A stretch of DNA of 64,000 nt from Eubacteriales bacterium (GCA_030524285.1 JAUNGQ010000005.1:1-64000), one strand, 5' to 3'. Shown: positions 33,831 through 42,131, counted from the stretch's first letter. The notes: generated from the sequence alone by a model not told the origin. Numbers and translations: made by a program.

Positions 33831-36164
33831 ATGCATATGCCAATGTGCTCGCGCTGCCACAAGAATGTAGCAGTTGTGTTTATCTCCAAGCTGGAGGAAG
33901 GCTCTTCCTCCAATGAAGGCTACTGCCTCAAATGCGCCCGTGAGCTGGGGCTCAAGCCGATCGACGGCCTGATGCGCCAGATGGGCATTACAGAAGATGA
34001 TCTGGATCAGATCACCGATGAAATGACCAACATCCATTCCCTTGCCACAACAGACGATGGCTTTGATCCCGACGAGTTGGACGGTGAAGAATCAGAGGAT
34101 GATTCCTTTGATTTCGGCGGCACGCATACCTTCCCTCCGTTTATGGAAAAACTGTTTTCCCGTGCAAATGATACGGCTTCCCAGTCGGAATCCGAAAAAA
34201 AGACGGAGGAAAGCGATGCTGACCGGCGGAAAAAGAAAAAGGAGGCCAAGGCACGCAAAAACCTGTCCTCCTTCTGTACGGATTTGACGGCACGCGCCCG
34301 TCAGGGCAAGCTGGACGCCATCATCGGACGTGAAAGCGAAACCGAGCGCGTCATCCAGATTCTCAACCGCAGACAGAAAAACAATCCCTGCCTGATTGGC
34401 GAGCCGGGTGTCGGCAAGACTGCCGTAGCAGAGGGCCTTGCCATCCGTATTGCCAAGGGAGACGTACCGTATAAGCTGAAAAACAAGGAAGTCCATCTGC
34501 TTGATTTGACCTCTCTTGTCGCAGGCACACAGTTCCGCGGCCAGTTTGAAGGCCGTATGAAGAGCCTGATCAATGAAGTCAAGGCTCTGGGCAATATCAT
34601 TCTGGTTATTGACGAGGTACACAACATTGTCGGCGCCGGTGATGCGGAAGGCTCCATGAACGCTGCCAACATTCTAAAGCCTGCCCTTTCCCGCGGTGAA
34701 ATTCAGGTGATCGGTGCAACTACCTTTGCTGAATACCGCAAATATATCGAAAAGGATGCCGCTTTGGAACGCCGTTTCCAGCCGGTTTCCATCGGAGAAC
34801 CGTCGATTGCAGACACCACCAAAATCCTGATGGGTATCCGCGGCTATTATGAAACCTTCCACGGCGTGCATATTTCCGACGCCATCTGCCAACAGGCAGC
34901 CGCCCTGTCGGAACGTTATATCACGGACCGGTATCTGCCGGATAAAGCAATTGACCTGATTGATGAAGCGTGCTCCCGCCTGAATTTGGATAACCCGGCG
35001 ACGGCACAGATCCCGGAGCTGGATCACAAGCTGGAGGATATCTGCAAACAGCAGGATGAGCTGCTGCAGCAGGAACAGAACAACGAGGTTTATGCACGTA
35101 TGGCAGAGCTGAAAAGCCTTGCGCTGCAAACCGAAAATAAGCTGGCTGAACTGCGCCAGATTCCGGTTCCGGAGCTGACCGGCGAACATCTCGCCGCTGT
35201 CATTGAGCTGTGGACCGGCGTGCCGGCATCCAAGGTCTGCGAACAGGAATTTTCCCGCCTGATCGGTCTGGAAGATCGCCTGCACAAGCGTGTTGTCGGT
35301 CAGGAAAAGGCGGTTACTGCCGTGGCACACGCTGTTCGCCGTTCGCGTGCCGGCATCAGCCCGAAGCACAAGCCGGTTTCCTTCCTGTTTGTCGGCCCTA
35401 CCGGTGTCGGAAAGACCGAGCTGGTCAAGGCGCTGGCGGAGGATTTATTCGACACGCCGGAAGCGCTCATCCGTCTGGATATGTCGGAATACATGGAAAA
35501 GCACACGGTTTCCCGCCTCATCGGTTCCCCTCCGGGCTATGTGGGCTTTGATGAAGCCGGTCAGCTGACCGAGAAAATCCGACGCCGTCCCTACTCCGTC
35601 GTCCTGTTCGATGAAATCGAAAAGGCACATCCGGACGTCCTGAACATCCTGTTGCAGGTGCTGGATGACGGGCGTATTACGGATGCACAGGGACGCACTG
35701 TTTCGTTTGAAAATGCCATCATTATCATGACCTCTAACGCAGGTTCTGACCGCTCCGGCGGCTCTGTCGGCTTTGGCAGGACAGTTTCCGAGCAGGAGGA
35801 GGAACGTGCCCGCAAGGCGCTGGAGGAAATCATGCGTCCCGAATTCCTCAACCGTATTGACGATATCATTTCGTTCTCCCATCTGACGAAGGAGGATTTC
35901 CACGGTATTGCGGAAATCATGCTGAATCAGCTCAAGGATACGCTGGCAAACAATAACATCCGTCTGAGCTGGGATGATACGCTTGTGGAATATCTCATCG
36001 AGGATTCCTTCTCCGTGAAATTCGGTGCACGCAACCTGCGCCGCACCATCGAGAAGAAGGTGGAGGATGAACTGGCAAACCGCATCATTGCCGCATGGGA
36101 GCATCCGCTCAGCGGCGCACATGTCACCGCCGATACAGACGGCGTGCATATACAGACGATTTAA
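33831..36164 (+). CDS. Zinc-finger Clp ATPase, ClpE/ClpC-like AAA+ unfoldase
   Basis: 777-residue class I Hsp100 ATPase. The N-terminus carries a CxxC-x22-CxxC zinc finger (Cys 6, 9, 32, 35), as in ClpE, in place of the usual ClpC N-domain repeats. First AAA module: Walker A GEPGVGKTAVAEG near residue 190 and LVIDEVHNIVG. A short coiled middle segment lies near residue 400. Second module: Walker A GPTGVGKTELVKA near residue 521 and the clamp GYVGFDEAGQLTEKIRRRPYSVVLFDEIEKAH. A VGFGR loop near residue 640 is the usual ClpP contact. It should unfold proteins for ClpP. No ctsR, mcsA or mcsB neighbour is present. Confidence 0.93.
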   Translation: MHMPMCSRCHKNVAVVFISKLEEGSSSNEGYCLKCARELGLKPIDGLMRQMGITEDDLDQITDEMTNIHSLATTDDGFDPDELDGEESEDDSFDFGGTHTFPPFMEKLFSRANDTASQSESEKKTEESDADRRKKKKEAKARKNLSSFCTDLTARARQGKLDAIIGRESETERVIQILNRRQKNNPCLIGEPGVGKTAVAEGLAIRIAKGDVPYKLKNKEVHLLDLTSLVAGTQFRGQFEGRMKSLINEVKALGNIILVIDEVHNIVGAGDAEGSMNAANILKPALSRGEIQVIGATTFAEYRKYIEKDAALERRFQPVSIGEPSIADTTKILMGIRGYYETFHGVHISDAICQQAAALSERYITDRYLPDKAIDLIDEACSRLNLDNPATAQIPELDHKLEDICKQQDELLQQEQNNEVYARMAELKSLALQTENKLAELRQIPVPELTGEHLAAVIELWTGVPASKVCEQEFSRLIGLEDRLHKRVVGQEKAVTAVAHAVRRSRAGISPKHKPVSFLFVGPTGVGKTELVKALAEDLFDTPEALIRLDMSEYMEKHTVSRLIGSPPGYVGFDEAGQLTEKIRRRPYSVVLFDEIEKAHPDVLNILLQVLDDGRITDAQGRTVSFENAIIIMTSNAGSDRSGGSVGFGRTVSEQEEERARKALEEIMRPEFLNRIDDIISFSHLTKEDFHGIAEIMLNQLKDTLANNNIRLSWDDTLVEYLIEDSFSVKFGARNLRRTIEKKVEDELANRIIAAWEHPLSGAHVTADTDGVHIQTI

Positions 36165-36202
36165 AGAATAAAGCCTCCCCAACGTAACGAAGCTATGACA
36201 TT

Positions 36203-36359
36203 AGGCTCCCTCCTAGAGGGAGCTGTCAGCGAAGCTGACTGAGGGAGTTTTATCGCGTTTGTCTTCTGCATAATCATTGCAGTTGATAGGACAGATTAAC
36301 TGTTTTACTCCCTTCGTCACGGCTTATGCCGTGCCACCTCCCTCGAAGAGGGAGGCTTT
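36203..36359. repeat. Full-length dispersed hairpin repeat (copy C, ~157 bp)
   Basis: Same part order as the copy at 7729: AGGCTCCCTCCTAGAGGGAGCT, GTCAGCGAAGCTGAC, CTGAGGGAGT, then a core with GTTTGTCTTCTGCATAATCA, and the end CCTCCCTCGAAGAGGGAGGCTT. Together with the copy at 36400 it fills the 332-base gap after the Clp ATPase gene. Nothing there is coding. Confidence 0.8.
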
Positions 36360-36399
36360 CAAACAAGTTTTTTTACACATATAGACAGTTTATCGACTG

Positions 36400-36474
36400 A
36401 ACTCCCTCCTCTGAGGGAGCCTGATCTGTATTGTTTCAACAGTCCGAGCCTCCCTCAAAAGGAGGGAGGCTTTT
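36400..36474. repeat. Dispersed hairpin repeat (copy D, ~75 bp, internally deleted)
   Basis: ACTCCCTCCTCTGAGGGAG hairpin, a ~30-base spacer, and GCCTCCCTCAAAAGGAGGGAGGC hairpin. Both end hairpins are kept but the core is almost lost. It lies 40 bases after copy C. Confidence 0.75.
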
Positions 36475-36496
36475 CCGAATAACGAGGTACTTAACT

Positions 36497-36706
36497 ATGT
36501 GGAGACCGATTTTAATTGTTATCCTGATTATCCTGCTGATTCCGTCCATCACGCTGCTGCGTCAGGTAGAAGAGCTGAAGCGTCAGGGAAAAAATGCCGA
36601 GGCTGCCCAAAAGCAAAAAGCGCTCAACTGGTGCTGCCGCGCCCTGATTGTCCTTTTCATCGGCGTCCTTGCTGTCACGATGTATAACATCTACTTTGCA
36701 AGTTGA
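36497..36706 (+). CDS. Small hydrophobic protein, two membrane helices
   Basis: 69-residue protein: helix at residues ~4-20, a basic, Gln-rich middle (RQVEELKRQGKNAEAAQKQK), and a second helix at ~45-65. GAGG lies nine bases before the ATG at 36497. I do not recognise a family. It sits between the repeat cluster and the tRNA array, with no operon partner. Confidence 0.6.
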   Translation: MWRPILIVILIILLIPSITLLRQVEELKRQGKNAEAAQKQKALNWCCRALIVLFIGVLAVTMYNIYFAS

Positions 36707-36744
36707 TTTTTTGTATTTTTTCTCAAATTTTATTGAATTTTCCC

Positions 36745-36773
36745 TTGACAATCTCCCGTGTCGTTGTTATACT
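36745..36773 (+). promoter_or_regulatory. Promoter of the tRNA array
   Basis: TTGACA (36745-36750), 17 bases, TATACT (36768-36773). The first tRNA begins 23 bases later, as expected for a stable-RNA operon. Confidence 0.8.
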
Positions 36774-36795
36774 AATTAAGCATTGTGAAAAGCCT

Positions 36796-36869
36796 GCGGG
36801 TGTAGTTCAATGGTAGAATGTCAGCCTTCCAAGCTGAACACGTGGGTTCGATTCCCATCACCCGCTCCA
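36796..36869 (+). tRNA. tRNA-Gly (anticodon TCC)
   Basis: Seven-base acceptor stem GCGGGTG/CACCCGC, anticodon arm CAGCC-TTCCAAG-GCTG type with TCC, T-arm GTGGGTTCGATTCCCAT, and encoded CCA. First of five tRNAs. Confidence 0.95.
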
Positions 36870-36911
36870 TTTCATTCCTAAACATGCAGGCACAGGCAAA
36901 GGACATGTTAT

Positions 36912-36988
<77 letters not shown>

Positions 36989-37020
36989 TTCTAATTGAGT
37001 CGCAATGTGCAAGTTTATAT

Positions 37021-37098
<78 letters not shown>

Positions 37099-37172
37099 TT
37101 TTAACTTCTTCACAGTGCCTGTCATTGTGAAGAACATTTTTTATAAGGGGCTTTCCGTTCCTGCGAGGCTAT

Positions 37173-37247
37173 GGGGGCGTCGCCAAGTGGTTAAGGCACC
37201 AGACTTTGACTCTAGTATCGCAGGTTCAACTCCTGCCGCCCCTGCCA
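37173..37247 (+). tRNA. tRNA-Gln (anticodon TTG)
   Basis: Acceptor GGGGGCG/CGCCCCT with a G1-U72 wobble, D-arm GCC...GGC, anticodon loop CTTTGAC, T-arm GCAGGTTCAACTCCTGC, encoded CCA. The anticodon stem CCAGA/TCTAG has one C28-A42 mismatch. Confidence 0.92.
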
Positions 37248-37251
37248 GTTT

Positions 37252-37327
37252 GGTCCATTAGCTCAGTAGGTAGAGCATCTGCCTTTTAAGCAGAGGGTCC
37301 GGGGTTCGAACCCCCGATGGGCCACCA
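37252..37327 (+). tRNA. tRNA-Lys (anticodon TTT)
   Basis: Acceptor GGTCCAT/ATGGGCC with a T-G pair, anticodon arm CTGCCTTTTAAGCAG, T-loop TTCGAAC, encoded CCA. Last tRNA of the array. Confidence 0.95.
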
Positions 37328-37365
37328 TACCGCTGTAACTTCGGTTACAGCGGTATTTTTTTGCG
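37328..37365 (+). terminator. tRNA-array terminator
   Basis: TACCGCTGTAAC pairs with GTTACAGCGGTA around TTCG, followed by a run of seven T. It is also next to the convergent GNAT gene stop. Confidence 0.9.
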
Positions 37366-37881
37366 TTATTTTGGCATTTTGGCTTTCAATTCCCGGATCA
37401 GGGCGCGGCAATCCTCCCGCGTCACATCGCCGCCATAGCTCAATATCTCAAATGTCATGCCCTTCCATGTATACGTGCGGTTTGTGCTGGAAAATCCGTT
37501 TCTGAGGTAAAAATTGCGCCTTCTCACCCGCATCGTATGTCCCGGCTGTGCTTCATCAACCGCTTCAATGTCCAGAAACAGCCGACAGCCTGCATACCGC
37601 TCTGCAAGCTTGCGCAGGATTGCCGCGCCATAGCCCTGATTGCGCAGCTCTTCCAGTACGGCAAAATATAAAATCAACACCAAATCCTGATATTGCACCA
37701 GAAACAGCATACCAACCGGCTGCTCTCCATCCAGAACGGTCAGCAGCTCCGCATCCTCATATTGTGCACGTATTTCCAGCGCCGGATATGCAATACGCTC
37801 TTCCTCCGGAAATGCGCGGGTGTATAGCGCGAATATCGTATCGCGGTCAGCTTCTGTAACTGGTATAACATGCAGGTTCAT
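37366..37881 (-). CDS. GNAT family N-acetyltransferase
   Basis: 171-residue acyl-CoA-dependent acetyltransferase. The core strand LVLILYFAVLEELRNQGYGAAILRKLAERY contains the Q/RxxGxG/A pyrophosphate loop (RNQGYGA). NFYLRNGFSSTNRTY is the typical C-terminal strand. Two in-frame ATGs lie upstream. The one at 37881 is eight bases after GGAGG and gives a normal N-terminus (MNLHVIPVTEAD). The acceptor substrate is not predictable, and there is no operon partner. Confidence 0.88.
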   Translation of the reverse strand: MNLHVIPVTEADRDTIFALYTRAFPEEERIAYPALEIRAQYEDAELLTVLDGEQPVGMLFLVQYQDLVLILYFAVLEELRNQGYGAAILRKLAERYAGCRLFLDIEAVDEAQPGHTMRVRRRNFYLRNGFSSTNRTYTWKGMTFEILSYGGDVTREDCRALIRELKAKMPK

Positions 37882-37972
37882 TTGCATCGCCTCCTTTTGG
37901 AATAGTATACCATATTTTCCTCCCAAAGGCTCCCGACTAACATAGCAAAACCACTTACGTTTTTCACTCCCT

Positions 37973-38050
37973 ACAGGTATTCTGAAACCATGCCGAACTT
38001 GCTTTATGGAAGCAAGTTTTCGTCATGATAATCGTTTCAGAATAACCTGT
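37973..38050. repeat. Nested-hairpin element
   Basis: Outer arms ACAGGTATTCTGAAAC and GTTTCAGAATAACCTGT are inverted copies with one extra base. Inside lies a perfect hairpin AACTTGCTT-TATGG-AAGCAAGTT. The outer arm with its leading CCCT recurs alone at 49706-49726. The element looks like a small non-coding mobile repeat. Confidence 0.65.
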
Positions 38051-38052
38051 AC

Positions 38053-38097
38053 CAAGCTCCACCACCGCTGCGCGGCGATCCCCCTCAAAGGAGGCTT
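38053..38097. repeat. Partial dispersed hairpin repeat (copy E)
   Basis: AAGCTCCACCACCGCTGCGCGGCGATCCCCCTC resembles the right-hand third of the copy at 7729 (CCACCGCTACGCGGCGGTCCCCCTC), ending in AAAGGAGGCTTT. It directly abuts the nested-hairpin element. Confidence 0.6.
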
Positions 38098-38134
38098 TGG
38101 GTTCGCGGAAATTGTTTCGTACAGCATCTCCCGC

Positions 38135-38163
38135 TTGCAAGTCCCGACGTGTTGCATTATACT
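38135..38163 (+). promoter_or_regulatory. Promoter of the nitroreductase gene
   Basis: TTGCAA (38135-38140), 17 bases, TATACT (38158-38163), followed by an A/T-rich leader with AAGGAG ahead of the ATG at 38197. Confidence 0.65.
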
Positions 38164-38196
38164 AAAATTATAAAATAATTTAAGGAGTGTTTTATC

Positions 38197-38718
38197 ATGA
38201 ATGAAGTTATTCAGAATATGTTAGACCGTCATTCCTGCCGTTCCTTCACAGAGCAGCCGATTGAAAAGGAAAAGATCGATGACCTGCTGACCGCGGCGCT
38301 GTGGGCTCCCTCCGGCATGAACTGCCAGACCTGGCACTTCACCATGATTACCAATGTGGAGAAAATCCAGAAGCTGGCTGCTGCTGTCCGGAAGGCAGAT
38401 AACCGTCCGGAAAACTATAATTTCTATGCCCCGACTGCATTTTTCATCGTATCCGGTGAGCGCGATAACCGCAATAGCTTTCTCGATGGTTCCGCCGCGC
38501 TTGAAAATGTGCTGCTTGCTGCAACCTCTCTCGGCTTAGGAAGCTGCTGGATCAATCAGGTACGCGATGTCTGTGATGATCCCGAGGTGCGTGCGATTCT
38601 GACCGAATACGGTGTACCGGAAAGCCATATTGTCAATGCAGCCGCTTCTCTCGGCTATGCAGCACAGCCGGCAACGGTACATGAACGCAAGGAAAACCTT
38701 GTTTCGATTGTAGAATAA
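38197..38718 (+). CDS. Nitroreductase family protein (FMN)
   Basis: 173-residue flavoprotein. The N-terminal LDRHSCRSFTEQPIEKEKIDDLL and AALWAPSGMNCQTWHF bind FMN phosphate. ALENVLLAATSLGLGSCWINQ is the dimer/FMN segment, and GYAAQPATVHERKE the C-terminal swap. Such enzymes reduce nitro compounds, quinones or enones with NAD(P)H; the natural substrate is unknown. AAGGAG upstream. The sirtuin gene follows 58 bases later on the same strand, and both may depend on NAD redox state. Confidence 0.92.
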   Translation: MNEVIQNMLDRHSCRSFTEQPIEKEKIDDLLTAALWAPSGMNCQTWHFTMITNVEKIQKLAAAVRKADNRPENYNFYAPTAFFIVSGERDNRNSFLDGSAALENVLLAATSLGLGSCWINQVRDVCDDPEVRAILTEYGVPESHIVNAAASLGYAAQPATVHERKENLVSIVE

Positions 38719-38776
38719 GCAGTTCTCTTTGGCACGTACCATACAGTGGACGAACAACACGGAAAAGGAGGTCACA

Positions 38777-39514
38777 ATGGATTTACAGCAGAAAATCGCT
38801 GCATTACAACAGATGATTGATGAATCAAACCGAATTGTATTTTTTGGCGGCGCCGGTGTTTCTACCGAAAGCGGTATCCCGGATTTCCGCAGTGTAGATG
38901 GGTTATATAACCAGAAATATAAATTCCCGCCGGAAACCATCCTCAGCCATTCCTTTTTCCTGTCTGAAACCGAGGAATTTTACCGGTTTTATCAGGAAAA
39001 GATGCTGGAGCTGGATGCAAAGCCCAATGCCGCCCATCGCAAGCTGGCAGAGCTGGAGCAGGCAGGAAAGCTGACCGCTGTTATCACCCAGAATATTGAC
39101 GGGCTGCATCAGGCTGCAGGCAGTAAGCGGGTTTATGAGCTGCATGGATCTGTCCACCGCAATTATTGCCGCCGTTGTGGAAAGTTCTATGACGCACGTT
39201 ATGTCAAGGCATGTGGCGGTGTCCCGAAATGTGAATGCGGTGGTACGCTGAAGCCGGATGTCGTTCTGTATGAGGAATCTCTGGATGACCAGTGCATCAC
39301 AGACAGCGTAAATGCCATTGCTCAGGCAGATATGATGATTATCGGCGGTACTTCACTGGCCGTATATCCCGCTGCCGGACTGATTCAATATTTCCGCGGT
39401 AAAAACCTTGTTGTCATCAACAAGGGACAGACACACCGCTCCACCGGCGCCCGCCTGACCATTGATGCTCCAATCGGTGAAGTCATGCGCCAGATTCAAG
39501 TATCCTCTCATTAA
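38777..39514 (+). CDS. NAD-dependent protein deacylase, Sir2 family (CobB-like)
   Basis: 245-residue sirtuin. It has FFGGAGVSTESGIPDFRS, TQNIDGLHQAAGS, the catalytic His in ELHGSVHRNYC, four zinc cysteines (CRRC, then CECGG with a preceding Cys in KACGG) and LKPDVVLYEE, then GGTSLAVYPAAGLI. It removes acetyl or acyl groups from lysines using NAD. The ATG at 38777 follows AAGGAGG; an upstream in-frame start lacks a site. It lies just downstream of the nitroreductase gene. Confidence 0.94.
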   Translation: MDLQQKIAALQQMIDESNRIVFFGGAGVSTESGIPDFRSVDGLYNQKYKFPPETILSHSFFLSETEEFYRFYQEKMLELDAKPNAAHRKLAELEQAGKLTAVITQNIDGLHQAAGSKRVYELHGSVHRNYCRRCGKFYDARYVKACGGVPKCECGGTLKPDVVLYEESLDDQCITDSVNAIAQADMMIIGGTSLAVYPAAGLIQYFRGKNLVVINKGQTHRSTGARLTIDAPIGEVMRQIQVSSH

Positions 39515-39520
39515 CGCATA

Positions 39521-39547
39521 AAAGGCTCCCTCACCCGAGGGAGCCTG
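39521..39547. terminator. Bidirectional hairpin from the GGCTCCCTC repeat family
   Basis: AAAGGCTCCCTC-ACCC-GAGGGAGCCTG lies between the convergent sirtuin and SH3-repeat genes. It is the minimal form of the dispersed repeat and probably works as a terminator for both. Confidence 0.65.
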
Positions 39548-39552
39548 ATCTG

Positions 39553-40644
39553 TTACGGCTTTTTTGTGGTTGTATACTTGGCGCTGATGTAAGCGGCCTG
39601 TCCGTTGTACTCGATCTGATACCAGCCATTGGTCTGCTCATAGGTTTCTACCGCTGTACCCTTCTTAAGCCAGCCCAGCTGTTTGCTGTGCTTGTCCGGT
39701 GTTGCACGGACATTCATATCCGCTGTGGTATAAACTGTTGTCGTTTTTACCTCAGTCACTGTAGCTGGCTTGGTTGCCGTCGTATACTTCCCGCTGATAT
39801 AAGCAGTCTGTCCCTTGAACTTGAACTCGTACCAGCCGTTAATCAGTTTATATGGCTCTACTGCTGTGTCCTTCTTAAGCCAGCCTAAGTGTTTGCCGTT
39901 CTTATTCGGCGTCGCACGAACGTTCATATCTGCCGTGGTGTAAACTGTTCCCATGCTTTCCTCAACTGCTTCTGCTGGCTTGGTTGTGGTGACATATTTT
40001 CCGCTGATATAAGCGGTCTTACCCTTAAATTTAATCTGATACCAACCGTTATCGGTCTTCTTATATGTCTCCACTGCTGTCCCCTTCTTGAGCCAGCCGA
40101 GATGCTTGCCATTCTTATTCGGCGTCGCACGGACATTCATATCGGCCGTCGTATATACCGTTGTGGTCTTTGTCTTCGCGGTATCTGCCGGCTTGGTTGT
40201 GGTGGTATATTTCGCATTGATATAACCGGTCTTGCCTTTATATGTAATCTTGTACCAGCCGTTCTGGGAGGCCTTCACTTCTACAGCGGCATTCTTCTTC
40301 AGTGCGCCGATCTTCTCTGCCGATGCCTTCGGTTCAGAACGCACATTCAACGAGCTTGCCGTTACATATACAGTTGTCGTTGCTTCCGCATCATTCAGGT
40401 ATCTCTTGTATACATAACCAGTCTTGTTGTTATACTTGACCTGAATCCAGTTGCCGGAATTTCCCAGCTTTTCCGCCGTTGCATCCTTTGGCAGAACACA
40501 TACAACCGACGCGCTGTTATCCGGTCCGCTGCGGATATTGACTGCTGTATTCGCTGTGACGTTAGCTGCCAACGCATTGACACACATTGCAATCGTTGCA
40601 ACAGCGCCCAGCCATACGCATTTCCATCTTCTCTGCATTTTCAT
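39553..40644 (-). CDS. Secreted protein with five bacterial SH3 (SH3b) repeats
   Basis: 363-residue exported protein. The signal peptide is MKMQRRWKCVWLGAVATIAM, cleaved near ALA-AN (about residue 27). Five SH3_3 domains of ~65 residues follow, each starting with a VxTxxxLNVRxxP-type strand and ending with YVYKRY/YISGKY. Thr/Lys-rich linkers join them. SH3b domains bind cell-wall peptides, but there is no catalytic domain, so it is probably wall-associated and structural or signalling. The ATG at 40644 with GGGAGGG is the start. A paralog lies directly upstream. Confidence 0.9.
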   Translation of the reverse strand: MKMQRRWKCVWLGAVATIAMCVNALAANVTANTAVNIRSGPDNSASVVCVLPKDATAEKLGNSGNWIQVKYNNKTGYVYKRYLNDAEATTTVYVTASSLNVRSEPKASAEKIGALKKNAAVEVKASQNGWYKITYKGKTGYINAKYTTTTKPADTAKTKTTTVYTTADMNVRATPNKNGKHLGWLKKGTAVETYKKTDNGWYQIKFKGKTAYISGKYVTTTKPAEAVEESMGTVYTTADMNVRATPNKNGKHLGWLKKDTAVEPYKLINGWYEFKFKGQTAYISGKYTTATKPATVTEVKTTTVYTTADMNVRATPDKHSKQLGWLKKGTAVETYEQTNGWYQIEYNGQAAYISAKYTTTKKP

Positions 40645-40715
40645 GATAGTCCCTCCCTTTTCTATATTTTTTGTACCGTTCATCCGCTTGTTGAGCGGTT
40701 CTTTTATTTGTTTAT

Positions 40716-40744
40716 ATTGTAACATAGGGCTGTTTACAAAACAA
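40716..40744 (-). promoter_or_regulatory. Possible promoter of the first SH3-repeat gene
   Basis: Minus strand TTGTTT (40739-40744), 17 bases, TACAAT (40716-40721). It is a moderate match, placed ~70 bases ahead of the ATG. Confidence 0.4.
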
Positions 40745-40879
40745 CATCTCTGGCGTTACAATACCGCACCATTTTCGTTACATTTTCGCAACAAACATCA
40801 TTTTATTTCGGTTATCTGTATAAAATAAAACAAAAAAATAAGCTATCTGCCCACGATTGACTGCTCGGATAATACCTTC

Positions 40880-40923
40880 CAAAAAACAATATGACGCCCT
40901 CCGGCTTTTTTTCGGAGAGCGTC
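40880..40923 (-). terminator. Terminator of the second SH3-repeat gene
   Basis: Minus strand GACGCTCTCCG pairs with CGGAGGGCGTC with one mismatch, followed by ATATTGTTTTTT. The two SH3 genes are therefore separate transcripts. Confidence 0.8.
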
Positions 40924-40939
40924 ACACTGAATATCTGCA

Positions 40940-42073
40940 TTATGATGGCTTTTTCGTAGTCGTATACTGCGCGCTGATATAAGCAGTCTTGTTGTTGTAT
41001 TTGATCTGATACCAGCCGTTGGTCTTGCCATAGGTTTTCACTGCCGCACCTTTTTTGATGCTGCCCAGCCGTTCGCCATTGTTACCTGCTGTGGCGCGTA
41101 CATTCAGGTTTGCGGTTGTATAAACCGTCGTCGTGCTTGTTGTAGACGGCACCGTTGTTTCCGATGTTGTCGGCTTTTTGGTGGTAGTATACTCGGCGCT
41201 GATATAAGCAGTCTTGTTGTTGTATTTGATCTGATACCAGCCGTTGGTCTTGCCATAGGTTTTCACTGCCGCACCTTTTTTGATGCTGCCCAGCCGTTCG
41301 CCATTGTTACCTGCTGTGGCGCGTACATTCAGGTTTGCGGTTGTATAAACCGTCGTCGTGCTTGTTGTAGACGGCACCGTTGTTTCCGATGTTGTCGGCT
41401 TTTTGGTGGTAGTATACTCGGCGCTGATATAAGCAGTCTTGTTGTTGTATTTGATCTGATACCAGCCGTTGGTCTTGCCATAGGTTTTCACTGCCGCACC
41501 TTTTTTGATGCTGCCCAGCCGTTCGCCATTGTTACCTGCTGTGGCGCGTACATTCAGGTTTGCGGTTGTATAAACCGTCGTGGTGCTTGTCGTCGTAGTT
41601 GATGTCGTCGGTTTGGTTTCTGTGACATATTCTGCGCTTATGTATCCGTTTTTTCCATTATATGGAATGGTACACCAGCCGTCCTTCGTAGCTTTCACCT
41701 GCACGGCTGTATCTTTTTTCAGTGTACCCAGCTTTTTCGCCGTTGTTTTCGGTTCAGCGCGTACATTCAGTGAACTTGCTGTCACATACATCGTTTTCGT
41801 GCCAGCCGCTGCCGTCTTATCGTGAATAAATGTACGATAGACATAGCCAGATTTTCCCTTGTATCGAATCTCATACCAATTGCCGACTGTGTCAAGCTTC
41901 TCTGCCTCAGCCCCCTTTGGAAGGGTACAGACTACCGATGCCTGATTATCCGGCTCACTGCGGACATTGACAGATGTTTTTATCGTGATATTTTCCGCGA
42001 AGGCATTCGTACATAGCATAACGGCAGCTGCCGCTCCGGCGATGGTATACTTCCAGTATTTTCGCATTTTCAC
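40940..42073 (-). CDS. Secreted protein with five SH3b repeats, three nearly identical
   Basis: 377-residue exported paralog of the preceding SH3 protein. The signal peptide is MKMRKYWKYTIAGAAAAVML, cleaved near AFA-EN. Domains one and two are divergent; the last three are almost identical (TTVYTTANLNVRATAGNNGERL...). Each is joined by a Pro/Thr/Ser linker and encoded by a 225-bp tandem unit. The GTG start at 42073 has GGGGGAA seven bases upstream and aligns with the paralog's ATGAAAATG start. It is probably wall-binding. The copy number of the last unit could vary between strains. Confidence 0.9.
   Translation of the reverse strand: MKMRKYWKYTIAGAAAAVMLCTNAFAENITIKTSVNVRSEPDNQASVVCTLPKGAEAEKLDTVGNWYEIRYKGKSGYVYRTFIHDKTAAAGTKTMYVTASSLNVRAEPKTTAKKLGTLKKDTAVQVKATKDGWCTIPYNGKNGYISAEYVTETKPTTSTTTTSTTTVYTTANLNVRATAGNNGERLGSIKKGAAVKTYGKTNGWYQIKYNNKTAYISAEYTTTKKPTTSETTVPSTTSTTTVYTTANLNVRATAGNNGERLGSIKKGAAVKTYGKTNGWYQIKYNNKTAYISAEYTTTKKPTTSETTVPSTTSTTTVYTTANLNVRATAGNNGERLGSIKKGAAVKTYGKTNGWYQIKYNNKTAYISAQYTTTKKPS
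40971..41645. repeat. Three tandem 225-bp direct repeats
   Basis: The unit beginning GCGCTGATATAAGCAGTC occurs at 40971, 41196 and 41421, exactly 225 bases (75 codons) apart. I saw almost no differences between units; the first differs at its outer edge (CTGC for CTCG). The frame is kept, so unit gain or loss would only change domain number. Confidence 0.9.
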
Positions 42074-42131
42074 AAAAATTCCCCCTGTTCATGATATTGC
42101 TGTTTTTTGTCACATGATTTTGATTTGTTCC

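Noticed and set aside
39889..40722. 277-codon plus-strand frame opposite the SH3 protein gene
   Set aside because: It arises from the repeated Thr/Tyr codons of the real gene and has a periodic, low-quality composition.
40971..41645. CRISPR array
   Set aside because: The 225-bp direct repeats are in frame inside an SH3 protein gene, with no spacers. No short regular repeat array exists elsewhere in the window.
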